64,000 nt of DNA, taken from GCA-2748575 sp965222725 (GTDB lineage: Bacteria; Pseudomonadota; Gammaproteobacteria; Pseudomonadales; Ketobacteraceae). Where the stretch lies: contig OZ244969.1 in NCBI GenBank assembly GCA_965222725.1, forward strand, positions 5,642,001 through 5,706,000, given 5' to 3'. The notes under the pieces are model-generated. The model was not told where the DNA came from. It did not search any database and saw nothing but the letters and a program-made list of their open reading frames with translations. The position numbers and the translations under genes are program-made. This document shows, piece by piece, positions 9,113 to 17,558 of this stretch. Positions within the stretch are counted from its first letter, which is position 1; the number at the start of each line of letters is the position of its first letter.

Positions 9113-10045
9113 CTATATACCCAGCGAGTCCAGCAGATCATCCACATCACTTTGCGACTGTTGCGATTCTGCAAACTCCTGGGTCTGCAGGTTCTGTTCG
9201 CTTTTGCCGGTGCTTTCGAACAAGGCCTTCAGCGACATCATGGTCATCAGGAATTTCTGATCCGTAATCTGATCCTGAGTATAAAGGTGCATGCTGCGGT
9301 TGAACTCAGCCTGAAGTACCTCTGTAATGCCCAGGCGATGACTGTCTGCCAGATCCGGTAAAGAGGCAAAAATGCGTTCAGCCAGCCCTTCCATGATTTC
9401 CATTTGCTGCTCTTTCATAGACTGGTAAGTGGTATTCACTTTCTCCAGTTCCTTGCCACAGGACAACACCACTTTTTTAATCTGCTCACTTTTTTCCTGC
9501 AGTTCTGCCGTGCGCTCTTCAACACGGTGCTCCAGGTTTTCGTTGAGCTGTTTGATTTCAATTTCGGTGTGTTTGCGGCGGGTTATATCACTTACCAGCA
9601 CTGTAAAGTGCAGTTTATCTTCATAGATCAGCTTGTAAGTAGCGAGTTTCAGCCAGCGCTCGGCGCCGTTAACCTGCGCCTGCATTTCATAACTGCCCTG
9701 TTCCTGTTCATAGGCCGCCAGGTATTCCAGGTACAGGGAATCGGAAGTTTCCACGTCATCATCTGTCATCAGAGCCATACCACCCCGGGCTTCAATGGGG
9801 GTGAACTCCATCATTGACAGCATTTCCACTTCGGGAATCACATCCGGCAGGGTCTGACCTTCGATTTCACCTTCATTTTTATGGAATATTCGCCGCACCG
9901 GTGGAGTGGCTGATTCAATCACACCATCACTCCGGATACTCAGAATGGCAAAGTCCGCCACCAGCTTCAGGATATCGAATAAGTTGCTTTGCCGCATGCT
10001 GCACGTCTTAACTTGTTGATTTGTATGAATTAGCATTTTGCCCAA
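9113..10045 (-). CDS. PAS/coiled-coil protein with a CheZ-like C-terminal peptide
   Basis: About 310 residues. An N-terminal PAS domain (~20-160; ILSIRSDGVIESATPPVRRIF, then FTVLVSDITRRK) is followed by a long coiled coil (~160-225) and a helical tail. The last residues, DVDDLLDSLGI, nearly copy the C-terminus of E. coli CheZ (VDDLLDSLGF), the peptide that binds CheY. No CheZ phosphatase bundle is recognisable. I infer a PAS-sensing protein that docks a CheY-like receiver. The start is chosen at TTG 10045, six bases after GGGGGAG; TTG 10060 and ATG 10036 are alternatives. Confidence 0.8.
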   Translation of the reverse strand: MGKMLIHTNQQVKTCSMRQSNLFDILKLVADFAILSIRSDGVIESATPPVRRIFHKNEGEIEGQTLPDVIPEVEMLSMMEFTPIEARGGMALMTDDDVETSDSLYLEYLAAYEQEQGSYEMQAQVNGAERWLKLATYKLIYEDKLHFTVLVSDITRRKHTEIEIKQLNENLEHRVEERTAELQEKSEQIKKVVLSCGKELEKVNTTYQSMKEQQMEIMEGLAERIFASLPDLADSHRLGITEVLQAEFNRSMHLYTQDQITDQKFLMTMMSLKALFESTGKSEQNLQTQEFAESQQSQSDVDDLLDSLGI

Positions 10046-10129
10046 GTGGATCTCCCCCAATCCTGGATACTGCGGGTAAGCCGGAGGGAGAGACCTGGCA
10101 AAGTGCTGTCATAAAATTATAGACGCTGG

Positions 10130-11503
10130 TCAGGAATTATCCTGTATCCGGCTCAAGCGAACCGGCAAGCCATCCGCCGGATTGGGTAGGGTGGTAAAGT
10201 TTATCGGCATGGAATAACCGGCAGGCACGCGCCATTCAAAGTTACAAAGCACCTGATGCAAGATGGTTTTTATCTGCAGTTCCGCAAAATGCAAGCCGAT
10301 ACACTTGTGGGCACCGCCGCCAAAAGGCACATACTGAAAACGATGCTGCTGTGTCAGCTGTTTCTGATCAGCAAAGCGTTCCGGGTTAAACTGCTCCGGG
10401 TTTTCCCAGAGCGAAGCCATATGATGGGTCACGTAGGGGCTGATCATGACAAAGGTATTTTCCGGAATCATCACACCATTGAATTCCACCGGTTTTACCG
10501 TACGCCTGGGTATGCCATGAACCGGTGGCACCAGCCGCAAGGATTCTTTCATTACCCATTCAATGCCCTTGAGCTGATCCAGGTCTTCGTAGTCCAGAGT
10601 CTGCTTTGCCAACCCCCGGGATTCTTCCCGCAAGCGTTGCTGCCATTCGGGATATTTGGCCAGATAATAAAAAATCGCACTCAGGGTAATGGTTGACGTG
10701 TCATGGGCCGCCATCATCAGAAAGATCATGTGATTGACCACATCCTCATCGGTAAACCGCTGACCGTTTTCATCCTCTGCCAGGCATAACTGGCTGAACA
10801 GATCCGGGCCGGGATTGTTGCGCCGCTGGGCAACACGGCTGCCAAAAAACTGCTCCAGTGTTTTGCGGGCCTGCAGGCCCCGTTTCCAGCGGCCGCCAGG
10901 CACCGGGTAGCGAATCAAGGCCGTGCCCGCCAGCACACAATCCACAAAGGCTTTATTAATGGCATTCGCTTCGGCCCCCAGCCGCTCCCCCATAAAGACT
11001 TCGGTAGCAATGTTCAGTGTCAGCTGTTTGATATGAGGAAGCACTTTAAAGGGCTTACGCGTTTTTTTGCGGGACCATTGCTGCAAGCTGTGTTCAATAA
11101 CCGGGTTCATGCGCTCTACATATTGCTTCAGTGCCGGCTTTTTAAAGGCTGCCTGCATGATACCGCGGTGGAATTTATGCTCATCAAAGTCCAGCAGCAT
11201 AATACCGCGCCTGAAAAACCGGCCGATAAAAAAGTCCCAGCCTTTGGCATTAGAAAACGCCTTGTCGCGATCCAGCAATACCAACTCGTTGGCCTGTGCT
11301 CCCACCATTACCACGGCTGTCATACCAAATACGGATATCCGGAATACCGGCCCATACTCTTTTTCCAGACGCAACGCAGTTTCCACCGGGCGATACAAAA
11401 AATCGATACTGTGCCCGACCACCGGCAGCCCCTGTTCACCGGGAATAACCCGTTTTAACTGCTGACCGGCACGGCGCTCCGAAAGCATATCGGTTATGAT
11501 CAT
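10130..11503 (-). CDS. Cytochrome P450
   Basis: 457 residues, normal P450 length, with no membrane anchor. Visible signatures: I-helix MAAHDTST (variant AGxDT), K-helix KESLRL (ExxR), PERF, and the heme loop FGGGAHKCIG with axial Cys401. It would insert oxygen into a hydrophobic substrate using an unlinked ferredoxin/reductase, since none lies nearby. It starts 9 bases after the MpaB-like gene, so the two form one operon. A divergent TetR regulator probably controls both. The substrate is unknown. Confidence 0.95.
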   Translation of the reverse strand: MIITDMLSERRAGQQLKRVIPGEQGLPVVGHSIDFLYRPVETALRLEKEYGPVFRISVFGMTAVVMVGAQANELVLLDRDKAFSNAKGWDFFIGRFFRRGIMLLDFDEHKFHRGIMQAAFKKPALKQYVERMNPVIEHSLQQWSRKKTRKPFKVLPHIKQLTLNIATEVFMGERLGAEANAINKAFVDCVLAGTALIRYPVPGGRWKRGLQARKTLEQFFGSRVAQRRNNPGPDLFSQLCLAEDENGQRFTDEDVVNHMIFLMMAAHDTSTITLSAIFYYLAKYPEWQQRLREESRGLAKQTLDYEDLDQLKGIEWVMKESLRLVPPVHGIPRRTVKPVEFNGVMIPENTFVMISPYVTHHMASLWENPEQFNPERFADQKQLTQQHRFQYVPFGGGAHKCIGLHFAELQIKTILHQVLCNFEWRVPAGYSMPINFTTLPNPADGLPVRLSRIQDNS

Positions 11504-11512
11504 AATGCCTCC

Positions 11513-12745
11513 TCAGATATGGGCCGGGTGGTTTTTATCGGGATTGATTATGCCTTGAGACTTGTCACCAAACATGGAAGCCAGCATGGCCCGCTGAGCC
11601 TGCCGCCCGCGCAGTTGCTGCCGGGTACGCTGCCCCGGTAAAAAATGCCCTGCCGTATAAGTCAGCGCCCGCGGAACATTCGACACCAACGGAAACCAGG
11701 GAAAGGCCGGCTCGGCAAAGCCCAGTCGTTGCATGCTCCGTTTACCCAGAAAGTAACGACTCATACCCAGATGCTGATGGTAAGAAAGCTTGCGTTGCAG
11801 TGATTCAAACCGTTCGAAGGAACGTTCCAGCGGTTCTTCCGCCAGCGCCCGGGCCAGTTCCTGACTGGTTGCATCGGGCTGGCTCTGGGTCATATAGGTG
11901 TGGTTAAGCAAAACAAAACCTTGTGTTTCCGATTGCACCAGCCACTGTTCTTCCACCCCCATGAGCCAGCAGGCGTAGGACCACAAATGCAAAACGGCTC
12001 TGGACTCCCGCGGCAACACGGGTATACCCAGTTTGCGCAAACCCACCAGCATCACCACACTGAACCCCAGGTAGGTCGCCACCATATCAATCTGACTCAG
12101 GGGCAGGCCCCACTGGCTGTGGTCCCAGTCCGGTCGCTTGTCTAACCCGCGCCGTACCAGCGCATGCACCAGCCGCACCTGCAAAGTGGTTTTATAGCCG
12201 GCACCAAAAGGTTGCAGGCCACCGGGCTCCGTGCAATCAATCCACCATTTTCCGGTTTCCGCGATGCGCTGTGAGGTGCCCTTGTTCAGGGCCCCGGTCA
12301 TCACCAGTGACTGATTGAATCCCGACAGCATATAGCCGCCCATCAATGCCAGATCCCGCAGCACATAACCGGCTGCAACCCCCAACCCGTGAATAAAACG
12401 CACGCCTTCTTCTATCAGTTCAAAATCAATCCAGGCCGGTGGCGTTTCCAGGGTCTGAAAAAAGTCCCGGACCGGCTGAGGGCTTGATGCCAGCCCTTCT
12501 TCGCCATGCTCGATGGCCCACAGGATCTGCGCCTTGCGCTGCCGGGTGTCCGCCTCAAACATCCAGTTCACCAGGGCGTCCATGGGTTTGTCCCCGTCCC
12601 ACAGGGCGCTGGTTACCCGCTGGTATTCCTCGCGGCTGGGGGCCAGCTCCCGGCCCAGTATGGCCTTGAGCCAGGCCGGGGTAGGCACTCCGGTTTTTTC
12701 AAAAGGGCGCACCCGTCCGGGCACGATGGTTTCCGCTTGATTCAT
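11513..12745 (-). CDS. DUF2236/MpaB-family oxygenase-like protein
   Basis: 410 residues, all-helical, of the oxygenase MpaB / rubber oxygenase (Lcp) family. Characteristic segments are GYMLSGFNQSLVMTGALNKG, RIAETGKWW and VRLVHALVRR; the last holds the His likely to ligate heme by analogy with Lcp. These proteins cleave or oxidise unsaturated hydrophobic chains. It is the first gene of a two-gene operon with the P450, reading away from a TetR gene across a 91-base promoter region that contains an inverted repeat. The family call is firm; the reaction is inference. Confidence 0.85.
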   Translation of the reverse strand: MNQAETIVPGRVRPFEKTGVPTPAWLKAILGRELAPSREEYQRVTSALWDGDKPMDALVNWMFEADTRQRKAQILWAIEHGEEGLASSPQPVRDFFQTLETPPAWIDFELIEEGVRFIHGLGVAAGYVLRDLALMGGYMLSGFNQSLVMTGALNKGTSQRIAETGKWWIDCTEPGGLQPFGAGYKTTLQVRLVHALVRRGLDKRPDWDHSQWGLPLSQIDMVATYLGFSVVMLVGLRKLGIPVLPRESRAVLHLWSYACWLMGVEEQWLVQSETQGFVLLNHTYMTQSQPDATSQELARALAEEPLERSFERFESLQRKLSYHQHLGMSRYFLGKRSMQRLGFAEPAFPWFPLVSNVPRALTYTAGHFLPGQRTRQQLRGRQAQRAMLASMFGDKSQGIINPDKNHPAHI

Positions 12746-12784
12746 ACTTGGCTACCCATTGCTTGCTTGATGAACATCAAGATT

Positions 12785-12806
12785 AATGCGACTATTTATT
12801 CGCATT
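12785..12806. promoter_or_regulatory. Inverted-repeat operator candidate between MpaB-like and TetR genes
   Basis: AATGCGA-N8-TCGCATT lies midway between the divergent starts, and a further ATTCGCATT copy follows at 12809-12817. TetR-family repressors usually bind such palindromes in their own divergent promoters. Confidence 0.6.
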
Positions 12807-12836
12807 CAATTCGCATTTTTACAGAGAGCTTCATTT

Positions 12837-13448
12837 ATGGGCAATTTGCGCAAGAAACCCCGCCAGCAGCGGTCCCGGCAAATGGTGGATACCCTGATCG
12901 AAGCCACCGCCAAAGCCGTGATAGCGCGCGGTCTGGAAGGGCTGACCACCCACCACATTGCCGAACAGGCCGGCGTGAGCGTGGGATCCCTATACCAGTA
13001 TTTTGATGACAAGAACGCTCTGATCACCGCACTGATCGACAAGCTGGCGAACGAGATTGTGCAGGCGCTCCATCAGCTACCCATGAGCAAAAGCGGCGAA
13101 CTGCGCAGCAATGTACAGGTGATTATTCAATTCGGTTTCGGTTTGCTGCAATCCCGGGACGGCCTGTATCTGGAACTGGTGCGCAACTGGCACAGCCTGC
13201 CCACCAACCGGGTGATGGATACCCTGCAGCAAAGTTTTATGGATCTGTCGCGGGTGTATTTTCTGATGAATTACCAGGACACACCCATCAAGGATCTGCA
13301 CGTGCGGATTTTTATTATTGCCAACAGCGTGATGTTCACCATGGTGCGTTTTATGGGGCAGCCGCCCATGATGGTGTCTCAGGAACAGGTGGTTGCGGGG
13401 CTCACGGATATGGTGGTGGGGTATCTGGAGAAGAGTTCAAACAACTGA
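12837..13448 (+). CDS. TetR/AcrR-family transcriptional regulator (divergent to MpaB/P450)
   Basis: 203 residues from the ATG at 12837; an upstream in-frame start at 12786 would run through the operator. The N-terminal TetR helix-turn-helix is clear: GLEGLTTHHIAEQAGVSVGS followed by LYQYFDDKNAL. The C-terminal helical half would bind a hydrophobic effector. Its position facing the oxygenase pair, with a palindrome between, suggests it represses both that operon and itself. The effector is unknown. Confidence 0.9.
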   Translation: MGNLRKKPRQQRSRQMVDTLIEATAKAVIARGLEGLTTHHIAEQAGVSVGSLYQYFDDKNALITALIDKLANEIVQALHQLPMSKSGELRSNVQVIIQFGFGLLQSRDGLYLELVRNWHSLPTNRVMDTLQQSFMDLSRVYFLMNYQDTPIKDLHVRIFIIANSVMFTMVRFMGQPPMMVSQEQVVAGLTDMVVGYLEKSSNN

Positions 13449-13614
13449 GAATACCCAACCAGATGGCTTGAATCCTTTGGCGCACATCACCATATACATC
13501 AACATAGTTCACCTGAACCCGGCCATTTTTTGATTCCCGGCAATGTTTCAGCTCGGCTCGGGTTTACATTAGTCACTATCAGTCTGAACATCGGGTTGAA
13601 CGAGAGCGACACTC

Positions 13615-14580
13615 ATGGAATTCAAGGATTACTACAAGATACTGGGGCTCCAGGAGAGCGCCGGTGGCGATGATATCAAAAAGGCCTACCGCAAACTGGC
13701 CCGCAAATACCATCCGGATGTCAGCAAAGAGGAAGGCGCCGAGGACAAATTCAAAGAAGTGTCCGAAGCCTACGAAGTACTGAAAGATCCAGAGAAGCGG
13801 GCTGAATACGATCAGCTGCGTGCCATGGGCGCCAGAGCCAGCGACGGCAGTTTCCGGCCACCGCCGGACTGGGAATCCGCCGCTCATTTTCACGATGGGG
13901 GTTTTACCCAGGCGGATGCCGCTGCATTCAGCGATTTCTTTGAGCAGATTTTTGGCCAGGGCGGCAGCGCCCATCGCACCTACCGAGGCGGACACCAGAC
14001 CAGCTTCCGCATGCGGGGCGAGGATATTCATCACCGCCTGGCACTGTTTTTGGAAGAAGCCTGCCAAGGCGGCGAAAAGCAGATTCAGTACCGGGTTCCC
14101 GAAGTGGATGAGCACGGCCTGGTATCCCACCGCACCAAAACCCTGAAAATCACTATCCCTGCCGGCATTGGCCATGGCCAGCATCTACGCCTTAAGGGCC
14201 AGGGAGCTCCGGGGATTGGTGGCGGCCAGAATGGCGACCTGCTGATAGAGATTCAGGTGGCGCCGCATCCGGTATTTCAGGTAGATGGCAAGGACCTGAT
14301 CATGCAATTGCCCGTGGCCCCCTGGGAGGCCGCTCTGGGTGGCAGCATTGCCGTGCCCACCCTGGCGGGTAAAGTGAACCTTAAAATCCCCGCCAACAGC
14401 CGCGAGGGATCCAAACTGCGCCTGAAAGGCAAAGGCATGCCCGGAAAAAATCCCGGCGACCTGATCGCTATTCTGAAAATTGTGATGCCGAAGCAGCAGA
14501 CAGAGCGTTCCAGAGAGTTGTTTGAAGCACTGAAAAACGAACTGGATTTTAATCCCCGGGCGGAAATGGAAGGTAACTGA
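13615..14580 (+). CDS. cbpA: Curved DNA-binding protein, DnaJ-type co-chaperone
   Basis: 321 residues. The N-terminal J domain (2-70) has the HPD motif at residues 33-35 that stimulates the DnaK ATPase. A linker with FFEQIFG follows, then two DnaJ C-terminal beta domains (~125-310; LEEACQGGEKQI, KITIPAGIGHGQHLRLKGQG, LRLKGKGMPG). The zinc-finger domain of DnaJ is absent, which defines the CbpA class. It is followed after 2 bases by cbpM, the usual partner, so the pair is an operon. Confidence 0.95.
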   Translation: MEFKDYYKILGLQESAGGDDIKKAYRKLARKYHPDVSKEEGAEDKFKEVSEAYEVLKDPEKRAEYDQLRAMGARASDGSFRPPPDWESAAHFHDGGFTQADAAAFSDFFEQIFGQGGSAHRTYRGGHQTSFRMRGEDIHHRLALFLEEACQGGEKQIQYRVPEVDEHGLVSHRTKTLKITIPAGIGHGQHLRLKGQGAPGIGGGQNGDLLIEIQVAPHPVFQVDGKDLIMQLPVAPWEAALGGSIAVPTLAGKVNLKIPANSREGSKLRLKGKGMPGKNPGDLIAILKIVMPKQQTERSRELFEALKNELDFNPRAEMEGN

Positions 14581-14582
14581 TC

Positions 14583-14885
14583 ATGGATAAGGTAACCATT
14601 GAAGTGCTTGGCAATGCAACCCGTTACAGTCTGCGTGAAGTGTGCGAGCGCTGTGGCATGCGGGCCGAACAGGTGATCGAATTTGTGGATTTCGGCATTG
14701 CCGAGCCGGAAGGGGAAACCTTTCGGGACTGGTATTTTAATGCGCCGCAATTATTCCGGATGAACCGGGCACTGCGTCTGCAAAGGGATCTGGAAATCAA
14801 TCTTCCCGGTCTGGCCCTGGCGCTGGATTTGCTGGAAGAGATTGACCGGTTGCAGTCCGGGGCAATTAATCCAGACCCTCGCTGA
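14583..14885 (+). CDS. cbpM: Chaperone modulator CbpM
   Basis: 100 residues of the MerR-HTH-like CbpM family: YSLREVCERCGMRAEQVIEF, then GIAEPEG, a WYF(N) segment and the leucine-rich C-terminal helix GLALALDLLEEIDRL. CbpM binds the CbpA J domain and blocks its co-chaperone and DNA-binding activity. It is directly downstream of cbpA. Its last 20 bases overlap the convergent TetR gene. Confidence 0.93.
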   Translation: MDKVTIEVLGNATRYSLREVCERCGMRAEQVIEFVDFGIAEPEGETFRDWYFNAPQLFRMNRALRLQRDLEINLPGLALALDLLEEIDRLQSGAINPDPR

Positions 14886-15429
14886 TAACTTTTCTGCTGA
14901 CCGCAAAAAGAAAATCACAGATCCGGGTGCGCTCTTCCTCAGTGGCGGAGTGCAACAGCAAACCTTCAAGCACGTGCTCCCAGATGGCCACCAGATTTTC
15001 TGCATCGTCTTGATTCATTCCTTCCTGCATCACCGCATGAACACCGGCTGCGCGGGCAATACGATGGAAGTTATCGTGCACCTGCCGAATCTCTTCTGAT
15101 TTGTCCATTAACTCATGCAGAGGCGTGGCCAGTGGCCGATACGCTGTCAGCTTCTCCAACGCCCAGTGAAGGTTGTCTTCCAGGGAGTAACCGGCACGGG
15201 CCTGGTACTCTTGAAAGTGCTCATGAACAATGCTGTTCACCACTTCTGCAAATACCGCATCCTTGTTTTTGAAATACCAGTAAATGGTATTGGGAGCGAT
15301 CCCGGCAGACTTGGCCAGTCTGGCCATGGAGGTATTGTGGTAGCCTTCGGTAAGAAACAGCGTCTGTGCGGCTTCTATCACCTGCTGCTTTTTCTCGTCT
15401 TTATCAATATGTCTGCGATTCTTTGGCAT
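14866..15429 (-). CDS. TetR/AcrR-family transcriptional regulator
   Basis: 187 residues from the ATG at 15429 (GAGTGGA upstream); an ATG at 15462 would add 11 residues. The TetR helix-turn-helix is plain: FLTEGYHNTSMARLAKSAGI followed by NTIYWYFKNKDAV. The ligand-binding half is unremarkable. It is convergent with cbpM, and no obvious target lies beside it apart from a small open frame on the other strand. Confidence 0.88.
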   Translation of the reverse strand: MPKNRRHIDKDEKKQQVIEAAQTLFLTEGYHNTSMARLAKSAGIAPNTIYWYFKNKDAVFAEVVNSIVHEHFQEYQARAGYSLEDNLHWALEKLTAYRPLATPLHELMDKSEEIRQVHDNFHRIARAAGVHAVMQEGMNQDDAENLVAIWEHVLEGLLLHSATEEERTRICDFLFAVSRKVISEGLD

Positions 15430-15571
15430 GAATCCACTCTGATCGGCTGAGCAAGTGGCCATTATATTTCATCTTGAGCGCCATACAAGACAAGAACCGG
15501 GCCGACAGGGCTCACATCCCATGGCAACCTCCTCTCCATTCTCAACAAAGAGTACAGCGAGGAGCATTGCC

Positions 15572-15781
15572 ATGATGCCAACCCATATTGCCATTGAACC
15601 GGCCATTATGAATTTCAGAGAAATTTATGGGCTTACCGGCAAAGCTTGCAAGTCACGCCTGGCCAGCAGAAACGAGAACCTGTACGCGCCGTGGAAATTT
15701 GGCGTACTGGGACGCTGGGTTGAGAAGCGTCTGACAAGAGTGACGGATAATCACCAACCAACGAAAACCGGAGATATTTAA
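15572..15781 (+). CDS. Possible small basic protein, unrecognised
   Basis: A 69-codon frame whose ATG at 15572 is preceded by GCGAGGAG with 7 bases spacing, a strong ribosome-binding site that supports translation. The product is basic, has no signal peptide or membrane segment, and includes LYAPWKFGVLGRWVEKRL near its centre. It is divergent from the TetR gene at 15429. No family is recognised, and it may be species-restricted or spurious. Confidence 0.4.
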   Translation: MMPTHIAIEPAIMNFREIYGLTGKACKSRLASRNENLYAPWKFGVLGRWVEKRLTRVTDNHQPTKTGDI

Positions 15782-15782
15782 A

Positions 15783-15811
15783 ACAAAAACGAGGGGCCCA
15801 CCAGGCCCCTC
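15783..15811 (-). terminator. Rho-independent terminator after the 511-residue protein gene
   Basis: GAGGGGCC/GGCCCCTC hairpin (15791-15811, 5-base loop). Read on the minus strand it is followed by a T-rich tract, as expected after the gene ending at 15871. Confidence 0.8.
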
Positions 15812-15870
15812 CAAAAGGCCAACCGTTACCCGTCTGGACCACTCTATCTGGCGTAATTCAATAGAGACAT

Positions 15871-17406
15871 TCAGGCAATTTCCTGGGGTTCTGCCACCAG
15901 GTTATCTTCGATGGTCTCGTTAGGGTTGGAGCGAATATAATATCCATAGGGCGCTGCCACACCATGATAGCCAGCCACCCTTAGAATGCCATCCTTCATC
16001 AGCTCGCCACCTTCCACAGGTGACACCTCATGACCCGAATCCAGCACAAAATAGCCAACGGATTCCCCTTCGTAACCGTTAACAGCAAAACGATCTTCCA
16101 CCACATCAATGAAGGTTGCATCATGATGACCTGCCATCAACAGACTGGTGTAAACATAATGGCCATCCAGTACCCAGGCATCGCGACCATACAAATTCAT
16201 GGGAATGGGAGCAATTTCTGTAATGGCAGACAGGCTTCCCAACATCTCAGCAAACGCCTCACCCACGGCATCCGACAAGCCATTCTGCACCAGATCCGGC
16301 GCATCATCCGCTTCGTCGAGTTTGGGTGCCAACAAGGCACTGTGAAGAATCCAGCCAATAGGCCCAAGAACCACCAGCACCACTTGTAGCAAGGTCACCC
16401 ACCAGGGCAGATCCACATCAACATCCACCCCACTGGTCAACACACTGATCCGGCCACCACCGGGCCAGTGTCGCAGTGAACCGCTATGGGTGGTGTACCA
16501 ACGATTCCAGTGCAACACCATTACACCATCCCAGGTGATATCTGCTTCATCCTTTTCAGCGCTGCCATGAACTTCCATGCCCAGTTTGTGCATGGCCAGT
16601 GAAAGGGACTTGATGGTGGCGCCTTCAATTTTTTCACCCACCATTGCGGACGCCTTGGCTGCAATCACAATATCCATCGCATCCTGCGCAATAATCACCT
16701 GCAAGCCACTGCCCTGAGTCACGATGGAGCGATTGTTGGGTATATGAGGGTCATCCCCGGGGCTCGCCAACGTCAGCAGCAGACAAGGTATGGTAGGGCG
16801 ATGTTCGATATTGGTTACGATCGGCGGCACGATTTCCAAAGGCACAATGGTGGGCCTGTCAATATTTCCCGGCTTGCCGATACGGAATCCTGCCGACCAG
16901 GCATCTCTGGCTGGCGGAGATTCCAAAGAAGTTTCCAGCTGATCTATCAAGCTATCGTACAACGGCAAAGTAAGTTCGCTCAGCACATCATCGACATTTT
17001 CATTCAGCAAAAACTCCAGTGCAGCTTCAAACCAGGCCGGCTGAACTTCCTCCAGACCACCCAGAGCCAGCCCCGCCTTGGGCGCTTCCCCCGGTGCAGT
17101 TCTTACCTGGGGAATAATTTCAATCCAGGCTGTCAAAGGCGTGGTCTCTTCACCAAATACTGACAGCTCACCGTTTATCCGAACACCCAGTCGGGGTGCT
17201 GTATTGACGTCTTTCAGTTCTGTTTTTGGCACCAGCAGTCGGGCATCCAACGCCGGAAGACTTTCATCATCAACACCGATATTCAAATCAATGGGTGCAG
17301 ATAAGTTTGTATTTTCATAGACATATTTAAGAATGTCGTCGATAACTTCAAAGTCCAGCCCGACGGCAATTTTTACTGACCCCATATCCATAGCAGTATT
17401 CTCCAT
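15871..17406 (-). CDS. Unrecognised 511-residue protein, possible TULIP/P47-like lipid-binding fold
   Basis: No signal peptide. I do not recognise a family with certainty. Residues ~8-190 alternate amphipathic strands and long helices; residues ~225-400 include a GSGLQVIIAQDAMDIVIAA strand/helix, MEVHGSAEKDEADITWDG strands and a hydrophobic stretch (WWVTLLQVVLVVLGPIGWIL) followed by a helix of small residues. That order resembles TULIP/P47 lipid-binding proteins. The last ~110 residues are Tyr/Gly-rich and beta-like. The composition is acidic. It stands alone, with its own terminator. The ATG at 17391, 9 bases after GGAG, is an alternative start. Confidence 0.7.
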   Translation of the reverse strand: MENTAMDMGSVKIAVGLDFEVIDDILKYVYENTNLSAPIDLNIGVDDESLPALDARLLVPKTELKDVNTAPRLGVRINGELSVFGEETTPLTAWIEIIPQVRTAPGEAPKAGLALGGLEEVQPAWFEAALEFLLNENVDDVLSELTLPLYDSLIDQLETSLESPPARDAWSAGFRIGKPGNIDRPTIVPLEIVPPIVTNIEHRPTIPCLLLTLASPGDDPHIPNNRSIVTQGSGLQVIIAQDAMDIVIAAKASAMVGEKIEGATIKSLSLAMHKLGMEVHGSAEKDEADITWDGVMVLHWNRWYTTHSGSLRHWPGGGRISVLTSGVDVDVDLPWWVTLLQVVLVVLGPIGWILHSALLAPKLDEADDAPDLVQNGLSDAVGEAFAEMLGSLSAITEIAPIPMNLYGRDAWVLDGHYVYTSLLMAGHHDATFIDVVEDRFAVNGYEGESVGYFVLDSGHEVSPVEGGELMKDGILRVAGYHGVAAPYGYYIRSNPNETIEDNLVAEPQEIA

Positions 17407-17520
17407 TCTGAAAATTATAAGGTTATGTTTGGTTGTACTGCAGAGATCAACGGGTAAAGGCTACAATGTGCCATGGGAGCGGCGCCATGCCTTGATTGAG
17501 GGGGTTTGCGAAGTAAAAGG

Positions 17521-17557
17521 CAGAAAAAAACGGCGAAGGGTCCTACCCTTCACCGTT
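17521..17557 (-). terminator. Strong rho-independent terminator after slipin
   Basis: On the minus strand AACGGTGAAGGG pairs with CCCTTCGCCGTT (12 pairs, one G-U) around a 5-base loop, and the stem runs into a T-tract. It abuts the slipin stop codon and closes the rtcB-slipin transcription unit. Confidence 0.9.
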
Positions 17558-17558
17558 T

